DNA of 64,000 nt from Ezakiella massiliensis (GCF_900120165.1 NZ_LT635475.1:186001-250000), one strand, 5' to 3'; shown: positions 9,776 through 20,436, counted from the first letter of the stretch. The notes: generated by a model not told the origin, from the letters alone. Numbers and translations: made by a program.

Positions 9776-10189
9776 ATGGATCAAATTTTAAAAATTTTAA
9801 AAGAATTAATACCATACACTTCGAATGTTAGTTCAAAGTTATATTATTTTTTACTTGCAGCAATTTTTGTAATGGTTCTTCATATACTGTTTCCAAGACG
9901 AAGGATAATAAAATTCATTCCTGGTATTATTTTGGTTTTATATGCATTAAAGCTACTTATACTAAATGGAGAGAGCAGTATAATAAGGACCAATGTAAAT
10001 GATTTAGAAACAGCAATCATATGTGGAAGCGTTGGTCTTGTTTCAATCATTTATGCAAGTATGATAGGCATTATGTATGGAAAAAACAAAAAAAGAAATA
10101 AAAAGGCTCGAGGCAAAAAGCCTATTCCTAAAAATATAAAGGCAGACGAAGGAGAAAAACTCGAAAGCGTACCTGTAGATAAAAATTAG
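9776..10189 (+). CDS. Small membrane protein, function unknown
   Basis: A 137-residue protein with three predicted membrane segments at about residues 22-39, 44-63 and 79-101, followed by a strongly basic tail (KNKKRNKKARGKK). I chose the ATG eight bases after the strong GGAGGTGG at 9760-9767; an in-frame GTG upstream overlaps that site and is unlikely. No catalytic motif is visible. It is the last gene before a convergent pair on the other strand and is separated from the lipoprotein gene by 45 bases. No function is proposed. Confidence 0.7.
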   Translation: MDQILKILKELIPYTSNVSSKLYYFLLAAIFVMVLHILFPRRRIIKFIPGIILVLYALKLLILNGESSIIRTNVNDLETAIICGSVGLVSIIYASMIGIMYGKNKKRNKKARGKKPIPKNIKADEGEKLESVPVDKN

Positions 10190-10191
10190 CA

Positions 10192-10227
10192 ATAAAAAAA
10201 CCGATACCTAAGTTTCGGAATTTTTAA
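10192..10227. terminator. Bidirectional terminator between convergent genes
   Basis: A run of A precedes CCGATAC, loop CTAA and GTTTCGG (one T-T mismatch), followed by AATTTTT. It ends the plus-strand membrane-protein gene, and in reverse the GIY-YIG/recX unit. The GIY-YIG stop codon lies inside the stem. Confidence 0.65.
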
Positions 10228-10462
10228 TAAGCTCATATTTTTGTTTATGGGTAAGCTTTTTTATTTGTGCTTCTCTTTTTAATGCGGTAGATTTAGAGTG
10301 ATCATTTTCATGGTAAACCATTTTAACAGGAAGTCTCGCTCTGGTACACTTACTTGCAGTACCTTTGTTATGCTGGTCTAATCTTCTTTGAAGGTTGGTA
10401 GTGATTCCACAATAATAACTCCCGTCATTGCATTCTAATATATAGACATAATAATTATTCAT
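10208..10462 (-). CDS. GIY-YIG domain protein (UPF0213/YhbQ-type)
   Basis: An 84-residue single-domain protein of the GIY-YIG nuclease superfamily. YVYILECNDGSYYCGIT supplies the two tyrosine-containing strands, followed by the conserved arginine in NLQRRLDQHN. This is the length of the stand-alone YhbQ/YazA group, whose DNA or RNA substrate is not well established. It overlaps the end of recX by 8 bases and is transcribed after it. A repair or nucleic-acid-processing role is plausible given recX but is not shown by the sequence. Confidence 0.87.
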   Translation of the reverse strand: MNNYYVYILECNDGSYYCGITTNLQRRLDQHNKGTASKCTRARLPVKMVYHENDHSKSTALKREAQIKKLTHKQKYELIKNSET

Positions 10463-10892
10463 AAGAGTTAAGCACCTCTGATATTTCGCTGTAATTATAA
10501 CCCTTATTTAACAAATGTCTAATTATTTTATTTTTATCTTTTTGATCACTTAGATCTAGGCTATTTGCCTTTTTTTCAAATTGCTGATAAAGATTATTCA
10601 TTATATCTTTCTCATTATCCATTAGGGCATTGTTGATATATTCCTCGGGGATTCCTTTTTCTTTTAATTTTAGTTTTATTTTAATCGGGCCCCACTTATT
10701 AATTAAAACATGGTCATTTACATATGCGTAAGCATAATCGTAGTCATCAATATATTTTAGTTCTTTAGCATAGGCTATTGCATCTTCTATTTCATTGGTC
10801 TTATAATCCATTTCATAGAGATAATTTCTTACTTCTTTTTCAGTGCGACTAAACTTTAAATAATTTAGGCACTCTTCCATACAAGTTCTCAT
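10455..10892 (-). CDS. recX: RecX regulator of RecA
   Basis: A 145-residue RecX-family protein of three-helix repeats, with the pattern YIDDYDYAYAYVND and, further on, WGPIKIKLKLKEKGIPEEYI. RecX binds RecA filaments and modulates their growth. It is at the short end of the family. The ATG follows GAGGTG at a spacing of 4. The gene is divergent from the FHA gene with only 26 bases between the two start codons, so its promoter probably lies inside the FHA gene. recA itself is 40 kb away. Confidence 0.85.
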   Translation of the reverse strand: MRTCMEECLNYLKFSRTEKEVRNYLYEMDYKTNEIEDAIAYAKELKYIDDYDYAYAYVNDHVLINKWGPIKIKLKLKEKGIPEEYINNALMDNEKDIMNNLYQQFEKKANSLDLSDQKDKNKIIRHLLNKGYNYSEISEVLNSYE

Positions 10893-10918
10893 TTAACACC
10901 TCATTTTTAGGAGCAAAT

Positions 10919-11332
10919 ATGAATTTCGATTTATTTTCTATTATATCCACAATTTTTAAATATTTATTTATTCTTGTTGTGTATTATTTTATTATCAATA
11001 TCCTTAAAGATATTTTAACCTATTTTACAAAAGAAAGCAAAAATAGGATTACTATTATTAGAATAATTGAAGGAAGCCAAATTGTTGATGTCCCTATTAT
11101 TAATAATTTTACACTTGGTAGGGGTGTTGATAATGACTATACAACAAAAGATTTAGCAGTATCCAAGAGACATTTTCAAATTATAGATAATGGAGAAGAT
11201 TTTTTCATTGTCGATCAAAAAAGCTCAAATGGAACTTTTATTAATGGCAAAAAAATTAAGAGAGCTGTTATAAAAAAAGGTGACATAATAAGCATTGGTG
11301 GAGCAGGTATTAGAATAGAGGTAATGAAATGA
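10919..11332 (+). CDS. Membrane-anchored FHA-domain protein
   Basis: A 137-residue protein with one N-terminal membrane segment (about residues 5-30) and a C-terminal forkhead-associated domain. The phosphothreonine-binding loop residues are visible: LGRG, then the S-x-x-H of VSKRHFQI, and SSNGTFING. FHA domains bind phosphothreonine peptides. The gene overlaps the downstream FtsW/RodA gene by 4 bases, and a PBP gene follows, the order known from actinobacterial fhaB-rodA-pbpA clusters. It therefore probably links Ser/Thr kinase signalling to wall synthesis, but no such kinase gene lies in this window. AGGAG at 10909-10913 serves the ATG. Confidence 0.85.
   Translation: MNFDLFSIISTIFKYLFILVVYYFIINILKDILTYFTKESKNRITIIRIIEGSQIVDVPIINNFTLGRGVDNDYTTKDLAVSKRHFQIIDNGEDFFIVDQKSSNGTFINGKKIKRAVIKKGDIISIGGAGIRIEVMK
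10940..10945 (-). promoter_or_regulatory. Probable -10 box of recX
   Basis: The minus strand reads TATAAT here, about 48 bases upstream of the recX ATG, with no good -35 at 17 bases. It lies within the first codons of the divergent FHA gene. Confidence 0.3.
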
Positions 11333-12525
11333 GGAAGACTTTTTCTAGCTATTACTATGTTTTTTTATTTCAAGTCCTGGCAATCATTGTTTTAGCCTTT
11401 TATCCAATTCATAATTTTTCAAGCAAATATATTTTCTATCCAGTTGTTATTTTGGCGGTTGGGCTTGTAAATGTATTTTTAAATTCTCGGATGCTTGGCT
11501 TTGGTAGGCACTATGCCATTGTTTCTATGATTTTTTCTATAGGTGTAATAGAAATCTTTAGACTCAGTCCAGAATACGGCTTCAAGCAAATGTTTTGGTT
11601 TTGTATTGGATCAATCTTAATGTATATATCATATATAGCAGTCAAAAATTTAAAATTTTTAAATAAGCTATACTTATATTACATTGGAGGCATATTTTTT
11701 CTCTTTGCAATTACCTTGACTTTTGGTGTAGTGGACCACGGGGCAAAAAATTGGGTGAGAATATTTGGCCACCTTTTTCAACCGATGGAAATTATAAAGA
11801 TACTTTATATTTTTCAGCTAGCTTCATCTCCTAGCGAAAAGATTTTTGGGGTAACTTATAATTTAGTAAATATAATTTTAACTCTTACCTATATGGGACT
11901 GCTTGTTATACAAAAAGACCTTGGGTCAGCCTTAATACTTTTTGCCTTGCTTCTGGCTTACTTATTGATGTTTGTAAAAGATAAAAGATATTTTATATTT
12001 ACTCTTGTTTTGTTTGTTCTTGCAGGCTATGTTGGCTATTTAATTTTACCTCACGTTAGGATTAGATTTTATACATGGATGCACCCATTCAAACAATATA
12101 AATCTACAAGCTATCAAGTAGTAACTGCTATTACTTCAATGGCTAATGGGGGATTTTTAGGCACAGGTTTGGGACTTGGAATTCCAAATATTATTCCTGT
12201 AAACTTAAGCGATATGATTATAGCTTGCATAATTGAAGAAATGGGATTACTTATTGGTATTGCAATTATCTTATTGTATTTAATTCTTTCTATTGATGGA
12301 TTATTATTATCAATGAATGTTAATAATGACTTTTACAAAAAAATATCAGCCTTGATAGCATCTTTTTATATGATGCAATTCTTGGTTATTTTATTAGGGA
12401 CACTTAATATCATTCCTTTAACAGGTATTACAGCACCATTTTTATCTTACGGTGGCAGCTCCATGCTTAGTTCATTTATAATGCTTGGATCAATGCAAGC
12501 TAGCTTGAGGTCGTACAATGGATAA
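11329..12525 (+). CDS. FtsW/RodA/SpoVE-family peptidoglycan glycosyltransferase
   Basis: A 398-residue polytopic membrane protein with about ten membrane segments. Family marks are HGAKNW (residues around 138), the QPMEIIK motif, QKDLGSAL and the C-terminal GITAPFLSYGGSS. SEDS proteins polymerise lipid II into glycan strands together with a class B PBP, which is encoded directly downstream with an 8-base overlap. Sequence alone does not separate FtsW (division) from RodA (elongation). The FHA-SEDS-PBP order resembles actinobacterial rodA-pbpA loci. Confidence 0.9.
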   Translation: MRKTFSSYYYVFLFQVLAIIVLAFYPIHNFSSKYIFYPVVILAVGLVNVFLNSRMLGFGRHYAIVSMIFSIGVIEIFRLSPEYGFKQMFWFCIGSILMYISYIAVKNLKFLNKLYLYYIGGIFFLFAITLTFGVVDHGAKNWVRIFGHLFQPMEIIKILYIFQLASSPSEKIFGVTYNLVNIILTLTYMGLLVIQKDLGSALILFALLLAYLLMFVKDKRYFIFTLVLFVLAGYVGYLILPHVRIRFYTWMHPFKQYKSTSYQVVTAITSMANGGFLGTGLGLGIPNIIPVNLSDMIIACIIEEMGLLIGIAIILLYLILSIDGLLLSMNVNNDFYKKISALIASFYMMQFLVILLGTLNIIPLTGITAPFLSYGGSSMLSSFIMLGSMQASLRSYNG

Positions 12526-13867
12526 AAGAATTAGATTTTTTATTTTGGTATTTATTATCGTATCTATATTTTCAATATTCGTTCTTACACTCCTAGGAAC
12601 TGCTGGACAAAAATACTTGGTCGGCTCTAAATATGACAGTAGGGCACATAGGAGCATGGTAAGTGTAAAAAGAGGAAATATATATGATAGAAACGATAAG
12701 CTTATAAACTATTCTGTATATGATGGCGAAAAATATATTAGACAATATAATTATCCAAGTCTTTATTCTCATTTGATTGGATACGTAGATTATAAATATG
12801 GGGCAAGTGGATTAGAAAGTCTTTATAATGGGACATTACAAGGTTCATCCCAGGTAAGCGAGTGGACTAAGCTTTTAAATAAGATTAATAATTTTAAATC
12901 GGGTGAGCATCTTAAATTAACTGTTGATCATGATTTGCAAAAAAAATCAATGCAGTTAATGGGAAATTATAAAGGCGCAGTAATTATTACAGACCCAAGA
13001 AACGGGGATGTTTTAACTTATTATTCAAACGGTAAATTTGATGAAAGAAAACTCGAACAAGCAATTAGCTCAGAAGAAAGCGTTATGCTTGATAGAGTAT
13101 CTGATGGTAAGTACAGCCCAGGGTCAGTTTATAAAATAATAAGTGCAGTAAACATTTTAAATAATACAGATAATTTAGATTACGATGATAAAGGCAGCAT
13201 AGATATTGGAGAGGGATCAGTTTCAAACTACGGGAAAATGGTTTACGGTAAGACAGACTTGCATAAGGCTTTAGTAAATTCTCTGAACACATATTTTGCA
13301 GAAAAAGGTTCTCCATATACTGACTCACTAATAGAATTAACTGAAAATATAAATAATACTATTCAAAAAGCTACTGGAGGAAAATATGCTTTTTCAATCA
13401 GAAAAGGAGATAATGAATTTAAAAATGCAATCTTACAGATAGGTCAGGGCGAAGTAACGGCTTCTCCAATGGCAATAAATTTAACGACTCAAGTAATTTA
13501 TAATGGCGGATATTTTTACTCTCCAAGATATGTTGATTATATTATTACAAATGATTTTAAATTTTCTAGAAAGCAAAAGGCAAAAAAATATAATCTTCCG
13601 ATAGAAAAATGGCAAGCTGATTATATAAAAGATGCGATGTTTGATGTTGTAAAGATTGGCACAGCCTCTGGCTATGGTATCGGAGAAAATTGTGGCGGTA
13701 AAACAGGAACGGCACAATTACCGGGGAAAAAATATAATTATTGGTTTACGGGATTTGTTTCAGGAGAAAAACCAATGATTATTACAATAGTAGTTGAGAA
13801 TATTGATGAAATGGGGTATAATATACCTGTAAGCATTTTTAAATCATTGCTTGAACAAAACAAATAG
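12518..13867 (+). CDS. Class B penicillin-binding protein (PbpA-like transpeptidase)
   Basis: A 449-residue protein with an N-terminal membrane anchor (about residues 7-28), a short dimerisation region beginning RGNIYDRN, and a transpeptidase domain. The active-site tetrad is S203-V-Y-K206, then SLN in NSLNTYF, and KTGTAQ. It cross-links glycan strands made by the adjacent SEDS protein and would be a beta-lactam target. At under 450 residues it resembles the short PbpA type rather than FtsI/Pbp2 of 600 or more. It overlaps the SEDS gene by 8 bases. Confidence 0.9.
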   Translation: MDKRIRFFILVFIIVSIFSIFVLTLLGTAGQKYLVGSKYDSRAHRSMVSVKRGNIYDRNDKLINYSVYDGEKYIRQYNYPSLYSHLIGYVDYKYGASGLESLYNGTLQGSSQVSEWTKLLNKINNFKSGEHLKLTVDHDLQKKSMQLMGNYKGAVIITDPRNGDVLTYYSNGKFDERKLEQAISSEESVMLDRVSDGKYSPGSVYKIISAVNILNNTDNLDYDDKGSIDIGEGSVSNYGKMVYGKTDLHKALVNSLNTYFAEKGSPYTDSLIELTENINNTIQKATGGKYAFSIRKGDNEFKNAILQIGQGEVTASPMAINLTTQVIYNGGYFYSPRYVDYIITNDFKFSRKQKAKKYNLPIEKWQADYIKDAMFDVVKIGTASGYGIGENCGGKTGTAQLPGKKYNYWFTGFVSGEKPMIITIVVENIDEMGYNIPVSIFKSLLEQNK

Positions 13868-13877
13868 GAGGTATATT

Positions 13878-14498
13878 ATGTACGTAAAGAATCACATTCT
13901 TGAAAAAAGTCAGCTGACTCTCATTAATGCAGAAGATAGCATTAAAACTGCTATGGAAAAATTGGATGAACAAAACTTCATGAGTCTACCTGTTGTTGAA
14001 GGAGACAAATTTGTAGGTTACTTGATGAGGGCTGATATATTTGAAGCATACTACAATAAGGACCTATCAAAAGACGAATTCTTAAACTTAAAAACCAGGG
14101 AATTTATGAAGACTGATATCAATAGTCTGGATCCAGATGATGGAATTGATAAGGCATCATATGCTATTGAAAAATTAAACATTCCATTTTTACCTGTTAT
14201 TAATGTTGACGGTAAGTTCTTAGGAATTTTAACCCACGCAGCAATATTTAAAGCTTTCTCAGATTTATTCAATCTTGGAAAAGGCAAACAAATGATTGTC
14301 TACATTTTCAATATACCAGGACAATTATCTCGTTTATTGAATGTATTTAGAAGAGAAGATGTAAACGTTGCAAGCATGGTTGTAATGGATGCAAAAGTAA
14401 TGGGAATTTTAAAAGTTTTAGTTAGAGTTGAAGCCGATAATATCCAAGATATCAGCGAAAAAGTTGAAAAAGAAGGATTTAAAATAGGCGCTCTATAG
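13878..14498 (+). CDS. CBS-domain pair with C-terminal ACT-like domain
   Basis: A 206-residue cytosolic protein. Two CBS modules occupy about residues 1-130 (LPVVEGDKFVGYLMRADIFEAY; FLPVINVDGKFLGILTHAAIF) and an ACT-like fold fills the rest (IFNIPGQLSRLLNVF and later VLVRVEA). CBS pairs bind adenosine nucleotides and ACT domains bind amino acids or other small ligands, so a sensor role is likely. The start is the ATG after TAGGAGGT at 13865-13872; a longer frame upstream overlaps the PBP gene and lacks a site. It ends at a strong terminator. Similar proteins are often annotated AcuB; the real role is unknown. Confidence 0.8.
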   Translation: MYVKNHILEKSQLTLINAEDSIKTAMEKLDEQNFMSLPVVEGDKFVGYLMRADIFEAYYNKDLSKDEFLNLKTREFMKTDINSLDPDDGIDKASYAIEKLNIPFLPVINVDGKFLGILTHAAIFKAFSDLFNLGKGKQMIVYIFNIPGQLSRLLNVFRREDVNVASMVVMDAKVMGILKVLVRVEADNIQDISEKVEKEGFKIGAL

Positions 14499-14503
14499 AA
14501 TAC

Positions 14504-14527
14504 AAAGGGCTTTAAGCCCTTTTTTTA
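14504..14527 (+). terminator. Intrinsic terminator after the CBS gene
   Basis: AAAGGGC and GCCCTTT pair around a five-base loop, followed by a T run. Confidence 0.88.
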
Positions 14528-14556
14528 TTGTAATTTTTTTCTCTATCTGTTATAAT
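14528..14556 (+). promoter_or_regulatory. Promoter of the ruvC operon
   Basis: TTGTAA, 17 bases, then TATAAT with an upstream TG (extended -10). It sits between the terminator and ruvC. I see no LexA-like dyad over it. Confidence 0.75.
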
Positions 14557-14571
14557 TAATCAGAGGATATT

Positions 14572-15066
14572 ATGAGAATTTTAGGATTAGACCCTGGTCT
14601 TGCAATTCTTGGGTTCGGAATTATAGATGAAGAAGGTAATAAATTAAAATTAGTTGACTATGGCATCATAAATTCAGAACCAGATATTACTTTTCCAGAA
14701 CGTTTAAAATTATTATATGATGATTTAGATTTTTTAATTAATAGATATAAACCAGATATTGTTGCAGTTGAGGAATTGTTTTACAACAGAAATGCCACAA
14801 CTGCTATTAAAGTTGCCCAAGCTAGAGGTATTCAAGTTTTATGTTGTCAGCAACATGACTTACCCTTATATGAATTTACACCTTTGCAAGTTAAGCAGAC
14901 AATAACTGGATATGGAAGAGCTGATAAAAAGCAAGTGCAATTAATGGTTAAAAATTTACTTAATATGGATCATATGCCACAACCAGATGACGCTGCAGAT
15001 GCTATAGCAATTGCAATTTGTTTATCATTTGCTGGTAGATTCAAAGATCAATACAGGATGGAGTAG
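14572..15066 (+). CDS. ruvC: Holliday junction resolvase RuvC
   Basis: A 164-residue resolvase of normal length. The acidic catalytic residues are visible in LGLDPGLAILGFG (D7), AVEELF and DDAADAIAIAI. RuvC cuts Holliday junctions bound by RuvAB, encoded immediately downstream, 2 and 11 bases apart, so the full resolvasome is one operon. GAGG upstream serves the ATG. Confidence 0.97.
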   Translation: MRILGLDPGLAILGFGIIDEEGNKLKLVDYGIINSEPDITFPERLKLLYDDLDFLINRYKPDIVAVEELFYNRNATTAIKVAQARGIQVLCCQQHDLPLYEFTPLQVKQTITGYGRADKKQVQLMVKNLLNMDHMPQPDDAADAIAIAICLSFAGRFKDQYRME

Positions 15067-15068
15067 AT

Positions 15069-15638
15069 ATGTACGAATATTTTGAAGGAAAGATAGTTAA
15101 AGTTGATTCTGAAAATATAGTTATAGATATAAATGGAATAGGTTACAAGTTAGAAGCTCCTGCTTCTTTGAGAGACCATGTATCTGTGGGTAGCGAGAGG
15201 ATGATTTTTGCCGAACAGATAGTATCTGAAAATAGGATAGCTATTTTTGGTTTTTATAATGAAGATCAAAAATGGATTTTTAATTTGCTAAGGTCAGTTT
15301 CTAAGGTTGGTCCTAAAACAGCCTTGGGCATAGTTGGAGCCTTAAACACAGATGAAATTGTTAATGCAATAAATATAGGTGATGATAAATTACTTGCAAC
15401 TTGTCCTGGAATAGGGGCAAAAACTGCTGCTCGAATTATTATTGAACTAAAAGATAAGGTAAAATCATTTATCGTTTCTAGCGATGAGCTCTCAGATAAT
15501 CCTGACTTTGATCTAATTGATGCTCTAGAAGGTCTAGGATATTCAAGATATGAAATAACAAAACATATTGCAAAACTAGATCTAAAAGGTTTAGAACTTG
15601 ATGAAATGATTAAAGTATTTTTAAAGACGATTAATTAA
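15069..15638 (+). CDS. ruvA: Holliday junction DNA helicase subunit RuvA
   Basis: A 189-residue protein with the N-terminal OB fold ([22 protein letters not shown]), two helix-hairpin-helix motifs ([30 protein letters not shown]) and a C-terminal RuvB-binding three-helix domain ([12 protein letters not shown]). It holds the four-way junction for RuvB. Length and order are normal for Firmicutes. Confidence 0.97.
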   Translation: MYEYFEGKIVKVDSENIVIDINGIGYKLEAPASLRDHVSVGSERMIFAEQIVSENRIAIFGFYNEDQKWIFNLLRSVSKVGPKTALGIVGALNTDEIVNAINIGDDKLLATCPGIGAKTAARIIIELKDKVKSFIVSSDELSDNPDFDLIDALEGLGYSRYEITKHIAKLDLKGLELDEMIKVFLKTIN

Positions 15639-15649
15639 AGGATGATATT

Positions 15650-16654
15650 ATGAGTGATAGAATTGTTTCCAGCAATTTACAATCTAATGAAGATGTGTTT
15701 GATAATAGTCTAAGGCCTAGGTGGCTTGAAGACTATATTGGTCAGCATAAAGTTAAAAGCAAATTAAATATATTTATTGACTCTGCAAAGATCAGGAAGG
15801 ATACCCTAGATCACGTGTTGTTGTATGGGCCACCAGGACTTGGTAAAACAACTCTTGCAACAATTATTGCAAATGAGATGGGTGTAAATTTAAAAGTTAC
15901 AAGTGGCCCTGCAATTGAAAGACCCGGAGATCTTGCAAGTTTAATGACAAATCTTAATACAGGTGATGTGCTATTTATTGACGAAATTCACAGGCTCTCA
16001 AGGTCTGTAGAAGAAATTTTATATCCTGCCATGGAAGATTTTTGTCTTGATATGATTGTAGGTAAAGGACCGACTGCAAGAAGTTTGAGGCTTGACATTG
16101 AACCCTTTACTTTAATTGGTGCTACAACAAGGGCAGGTCTACTCAGCTCACCTTTTAGAGACAGATTTGGTGTGCAGCTGAATTTAGACTTGTATGATGT
16201 GGAAAGTTTAAAAGATATAGTTATTAGATCAGCTAAAATTTTAAATGTTAAAATTGAAGACGACGGCGCATACGAAATCGCTAGAAGAAGTAGGGGGACA
16301 CCAAGAATTGCAAATAGGCTCTTAAAAAGAGTTAGGGACTATGCTATTGTAAAAGATGATGGGGTAATCTCCAAATCAAATGCTGATAAGGCTCTAAAAA
16401 TGTTAGAAATTGATGGGTTAGGTTTAGATAAGACCGATAGAAAGATCTTACAAACATTACTTGTTACATTTGCTGGTAGACCTGTAGGACTTGATACATT
16501 AAGTGCAGCCACAGCGGAAGATCGTTCAACTATTGAGGATGTGTATGAACCATATTTATTACAAATTGGGTTTTTACTTAGAACACCTAGGGGAAGAATT
16601 GCTACTCGCCAGGCTGCAGAACACTTAAATATAGATTACAAGGGTGAATTATGA
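15650..16654 (+). CDS. ruvB: Holliday junction branch-migration ATPase RuvB
   Basis: A 334-residue AAA+ motor. Walker [10 protein letters not shown], Walker [10 protein letters not shown], sensor 1 [18 protein letters not shown] and the C-terminal winged helix with [15 protein letters not shown] are all present. It drives branch migration with RuvA. Its stop overlaps the next ATG by 4 bases (ATGA). Confidence 0.97.
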   Translation: MSDRIVSSNLQSNEDVFDNSLRPRWLEDYIGQHKVKSKLNIFIDSAKIRKDTLDHVLLYGPPGLGKTTLATIIANEMGVNLKVTSGPAIERPGDLASLMTNLNTGDVLFIDEIHRLSRSVEEILYPAMEDFCLDMIVGKGPTARSLRLDIEPFTLIGATTRAGLLSSPFRDRFGVQLNLDLYDVESLKDIVIRSAKILNVKIEDDGAYEIARRSRGTPRIANRLLKRVRDYAIVKDDGVISKSNADKALKMLEIDGLGLDKTDRKILQTLLVTFAGRPVGLDTLSAATAEDRSTIEDVYEPYLLQIGFLLRTPRGRIATRQAAEHLNIDYKGEL

Positions 16655-17886
16655 GAAAAATTATAATTTTGTTATTAATAACGATCTTTGTTTTTACTAT
16701 AAGTACTAAGCAAATAAGTGCGGAGAATTTGATTGATGCTGGTGAGCTAAAGATTAAGATAGGTTCTTCTGAAAATGGTTTCTCGCTTCAGACTAGTGAG
16801 GGCTTTCAATTGCTTGATGGATATACTGTTATCGAAACTGTATACGATAATAATATAAAAATTTATTATAATAATGGAATTTTTATAGAGTCAGGGTCAA
16901 GCAATTACGGACCTTATATGGATATAAAGGTAAAAGCAAATGATAATAAAGTTATATATAACAATCATGAATACAATGGTTTATTTACCTTAGCTGAAAA
17001 CGGAAGATCTTTAGTTAATATAATTGATATGGAGACTTATATATATTCGGTTGTAGCCAATGAAGTCGGTGACTCTTTTGAAGTTGAGGCCATAAAAGCT
17101 CAAGCATTAGCAGCTAGGTCATATGCATTATATAACAGTAAAAAATTTATTGATAAAGGATATAACCTTACCTCTGATGCTATATCTCAAGTTTATAGAG
17201 GGAATAAAGGTGTAAGCCAAAAGATAAAAGATGCAGTTGATGAGACTAGGGGAGAAGTTATTGTTTATAATGATGAGATTATTGACGCCACATATGGATC
17301 TACCAGTGGAGGAGCAACTGCAGCCGCTGAAGATACGTGGGGTAAGGCATTCCCTTATTTGATTGCAAAAAGCGACCCTTATTCCTTAAATTCTCCTAGA
17401 GTAAATTGGACTTACAAGACGAATACTGGTCTAATAGACCAAAATTTATCAAAGGGGACCAATATGTCAAACTTTACATCTATTGTTTTTAATAAAAACG
17501 AATTGGGAAGAATTGTTTCTGTTGGTGTTGAATACGCTGGAGGTAAAGTTTCATTAAGAGCTGAAAGATTTAGAAGTCTAATGGGAGTATCAAATTTAAA
17601 ATCCACCAAATTTGAAATAAATTCACCCTCTCTTATGGACGGTACTAATCAAAATGAAAGTCTTTATAAATCATGTCTATTGCAAGGATACGGAAGGGCA
17701 AGTGACTCTTTTACTTTATATAACAATGGTGGAAATGATGAAGTAGAGTTTGTTGGAATGGGAGTTGGTCATGGTGTTGGGATGAGCCAATATGGAGCCA
17801 ATGAAATGGCCAAACAGAATTTTAATTACAGAGATATAGTAAGATTTTATTACGAAGGAGCAGAAGTTAAGAAAATATATGATTGA
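16651..17886 (+). CDS. SpoIID/LytB-domain protein, probable cell-wall lytic factor
   Basis: A 411-residue secreted protein with a signal peptide (hydrophobic residues 4-20, likely cleaved near SAEN). The SpoIID domain is shown by [44 protein letters not shown] and the final [20 protein letters not shown]. SpoIID cleaves glycan strands during engulfment in spore formers; vegetative relatives (LytB) enhance amidases. Nothing else in the window points to sporulation, so a vegetative wall role is more likely. It is coupled to ruvB by a 4-base overlap and to queA by an 8-base overlap. Confidence 0.88.
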   Translation: MRKIIILLLITIFVFTISTKQISAENLIDAGELKIKIGSSENGFSLQTSEGFQLLDGYTVIETVYDNNIKIYYNNGIFIESGSSNYGPYMDIKVKANDNKVIYNNHEYNGLFTLAENGRSLVNIIDMETYIYSVVANEVGDSFEVEAIKAQALAARSYALYNSKKFIDKGYNLTSDAISQVYRGNKGVSQKIKDAVDETRGEVIVYNDEIIDATYGSTSGGATAAAEDTWGKAFPYLIAKSDPYSLNSPRVNWTYKTNTGLIDQNLSKGTNMSNFTSIVFNKNELGRIVSVGVEYAGGKVSLRAERFRSLMGVSNLKSTKFEINSPSLMDGTNQNESLYKSCLLQGYGRASDSFTLYNNGGNDEVEFVGMGVGHGVGMSQYGANEMAKQNFNYRDIVRFYYEGAEVKKIYD

Positions 17887-18901
17887 TATTAATGATTACG
17901 ATTTTTATTTACCTGAAGAATTAATCGCTCAGCATCCACTTGAACGCAGAGACGATTCAAAATTATTGTGCTATTATAAGGATCAAGATAAGATTATAGA
18001 TAAAAAATTTTCAGATATTGCAGATTTACTTGATGAAGGCGATATTTTAGTTTTAAATAATTCACGTGTAATTCCTGCAAGGATCTATGGATCCAGAGAA
18101 AACAAAGATGAAAGTGTAGAGTTTTTGCTTCTACATGAAAAGGAAAAAGATATATGGGAATGTTTGGTAAAACCAGGGAAAAAAGCAAAGGTAGGCAGTA
18201 AATTTTACTTTGGCGATAAGCTTATGCTTGAAGTTTTAAGCTTTGACGAAGAGGGAATACGCACTGTTAAAATGCATTATAAAGGAGTTCTTTTAGAAAT
18301 TTTAGAAGAAATTGGTACTATGCCACTACCACCATATATTCATGAAAAACTAAAAGACCAAGAAAGATATCAAACAGTCTATTCAAAAATTCCGGGATCT
18401 GCTGCAGCCCCAACGGCTGGTCTTCATTTTACAAATGAATTACTTGAGAAGATTAAATATAAAGGTATTGAGCTAGAATACATTACACTTAATGTTGGCT
18501 TGGGAACATTTAAACCAGTAACTGAGCAAGATGCATCTAAACATAAGATGCATTCAGAAGATTATTTTATCTCAGAAGAAGTTGCAGAAAAGATTAATAA
18601 CGCTAAAGCTAATGGAAAAAAGATTGTTGCTGTTGGAACTACAACAGTAAGAACTTTGGAAAGTGCTGTCGAAAATGGAAAGTTAATTCCTGGTCATCAT
18701 AGCACTGATATATATATTTATCCTGGTTATGAATTTAAAATGATTGATTCATTAATAACTAATTTTCATTTACCAAAATCAACTTTAATTATGCTAGTCT
18801 CGGCATTAATCGGAAGAGAAAAAACTCTTGATATATATAAATATGCTGTGGAAAATAGATATAGATTCTTCTCTTTTGGCGACGCTATGTTCATTAGGTA
18901 G
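17879..18901 (+). CDS. queA: S-adenosylmethionine:tRNA ribosyltransferase-isomerase QueA
   Basis: A 340-residue enzyme that builds epoxyqueuosine on tRNA from SAM. It opens with the family start YDFYLPEELIAQHPLERRD, and LNNSRVIPARIYG, PGSAAAPTAGLHFT and TNFHLPKSTL are present. It is followed at 9 bases by tgt, the enzyme one step earlier in queuosine synthesis. No preQ1 riboswitch is visible, in keeping with its place inside the ruv operon. Confidence 0.97.
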   Translation: MIDINDYDFYLPEELIAQHPLERRDDSKLLCYYKDQDKIIDKKFSDIADLLDEGDILVLNNSRVIPARIYGSRENKDESVEFLLLHEKEKDIWECLVKPGKKAKVGSKFYFGDKLMLEVLSFDEEGIRTVKMHYKGVLLEILEEIGTMPLPPYIHEKLKDQERYQTVYSKIPGSAAAPTAGLHFTNELLEKIKYKGIELEYITLNVGLGTFKPVTEQDASKHKMHSEDYFISEEVAEKINNAKANGKKIVAVGTTTVRTLESAVENGKLIPGHHSTDIYIYPGYEFKMIDSLITNFHLPKSTLIMLVSALIGREKTLDIYKYAVENRYRFFSFGDAMFIR

Positions 18902-18910
18902 GAGGTATAG

Positions 18911-20029
<1,119 letters not shown>

Positions 20030-20032
20030 TCA

Positions 20033-20061
20033 TTGCAATTATATAAAATATATTGTATAAT
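20033..20061 (+). promoter_or_regulatory. Promoter of the yajC-scfA unit
   Basis: TTGCAA and TATAAT separated by 17 bases; start point would fall about 15 bases before the yajC ATG. Confidence 0.8.
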
Positions 20062-20082
20062 TACTGTAAGTGAGGTGAATAT

Positions 20083-20436
20083 ATGTTTAATTTAGAGTAT
20101 TTACTTAAGAACTCTTTATTGGAAGCTGCCGCTCCAGCTGCAAATCCTTTGATGAGTTTACTACCAATGGTTCTAGTACTTGTATTTTTCTATTTCTTTA
20201 TCATTAAACCTCAAAAGAAGCGTGAAAAAGAAATCTCAAATATGAGAAGTGAACTAAAAGCAGGAGATCACATTATAACAATCGGTGGTATCCTTGGTAA
20301 AATTGTTAAGGTTAAAGAAGATATCATTTTGATTGAAGTTGCAGATGGTACTGTTGTAGAAATTTTAAAATCAGCAGTAGGCACTGTAGCTGATAAAAAA
20401 GATGCAAAAAATGCTGATATCGAAGGACAAATATAG
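20083..20436 (+). CDS. yajC: Preprotein translocase accessory subunit YajC
   Basis: A 117-residue single-pass membrane protein (hydrophobic segment about residues 24-42, then IIKPQKKREKE) with the conserved cytosolic LKAGDHIITIGGILGKI. YajC associates with SecDF and the Sec translocon. secD and secF follow, separated from it by the scfA/scfB pair, an order common in Clostridia. GAGGTG precedes the ATG. Confidence 0.95.
   Translation: MFNLEYLLKNSLLEAAAPAANPLMSLLPMVLVLVFFYFFIIKPQKKREKEISNMRSELKAGDHIITIGGILGKIVKVKEDIILIEVADGTVVEILKSAVGTVADKKDAKNADIEGQI

Noticed and set aside
16651..17886. SpoIID-like gene as evidence of sporulation
   Set aside because: No other sporulation gene is seen, and SpoIID-domain proteins also occur in non-sporulating bacteria.
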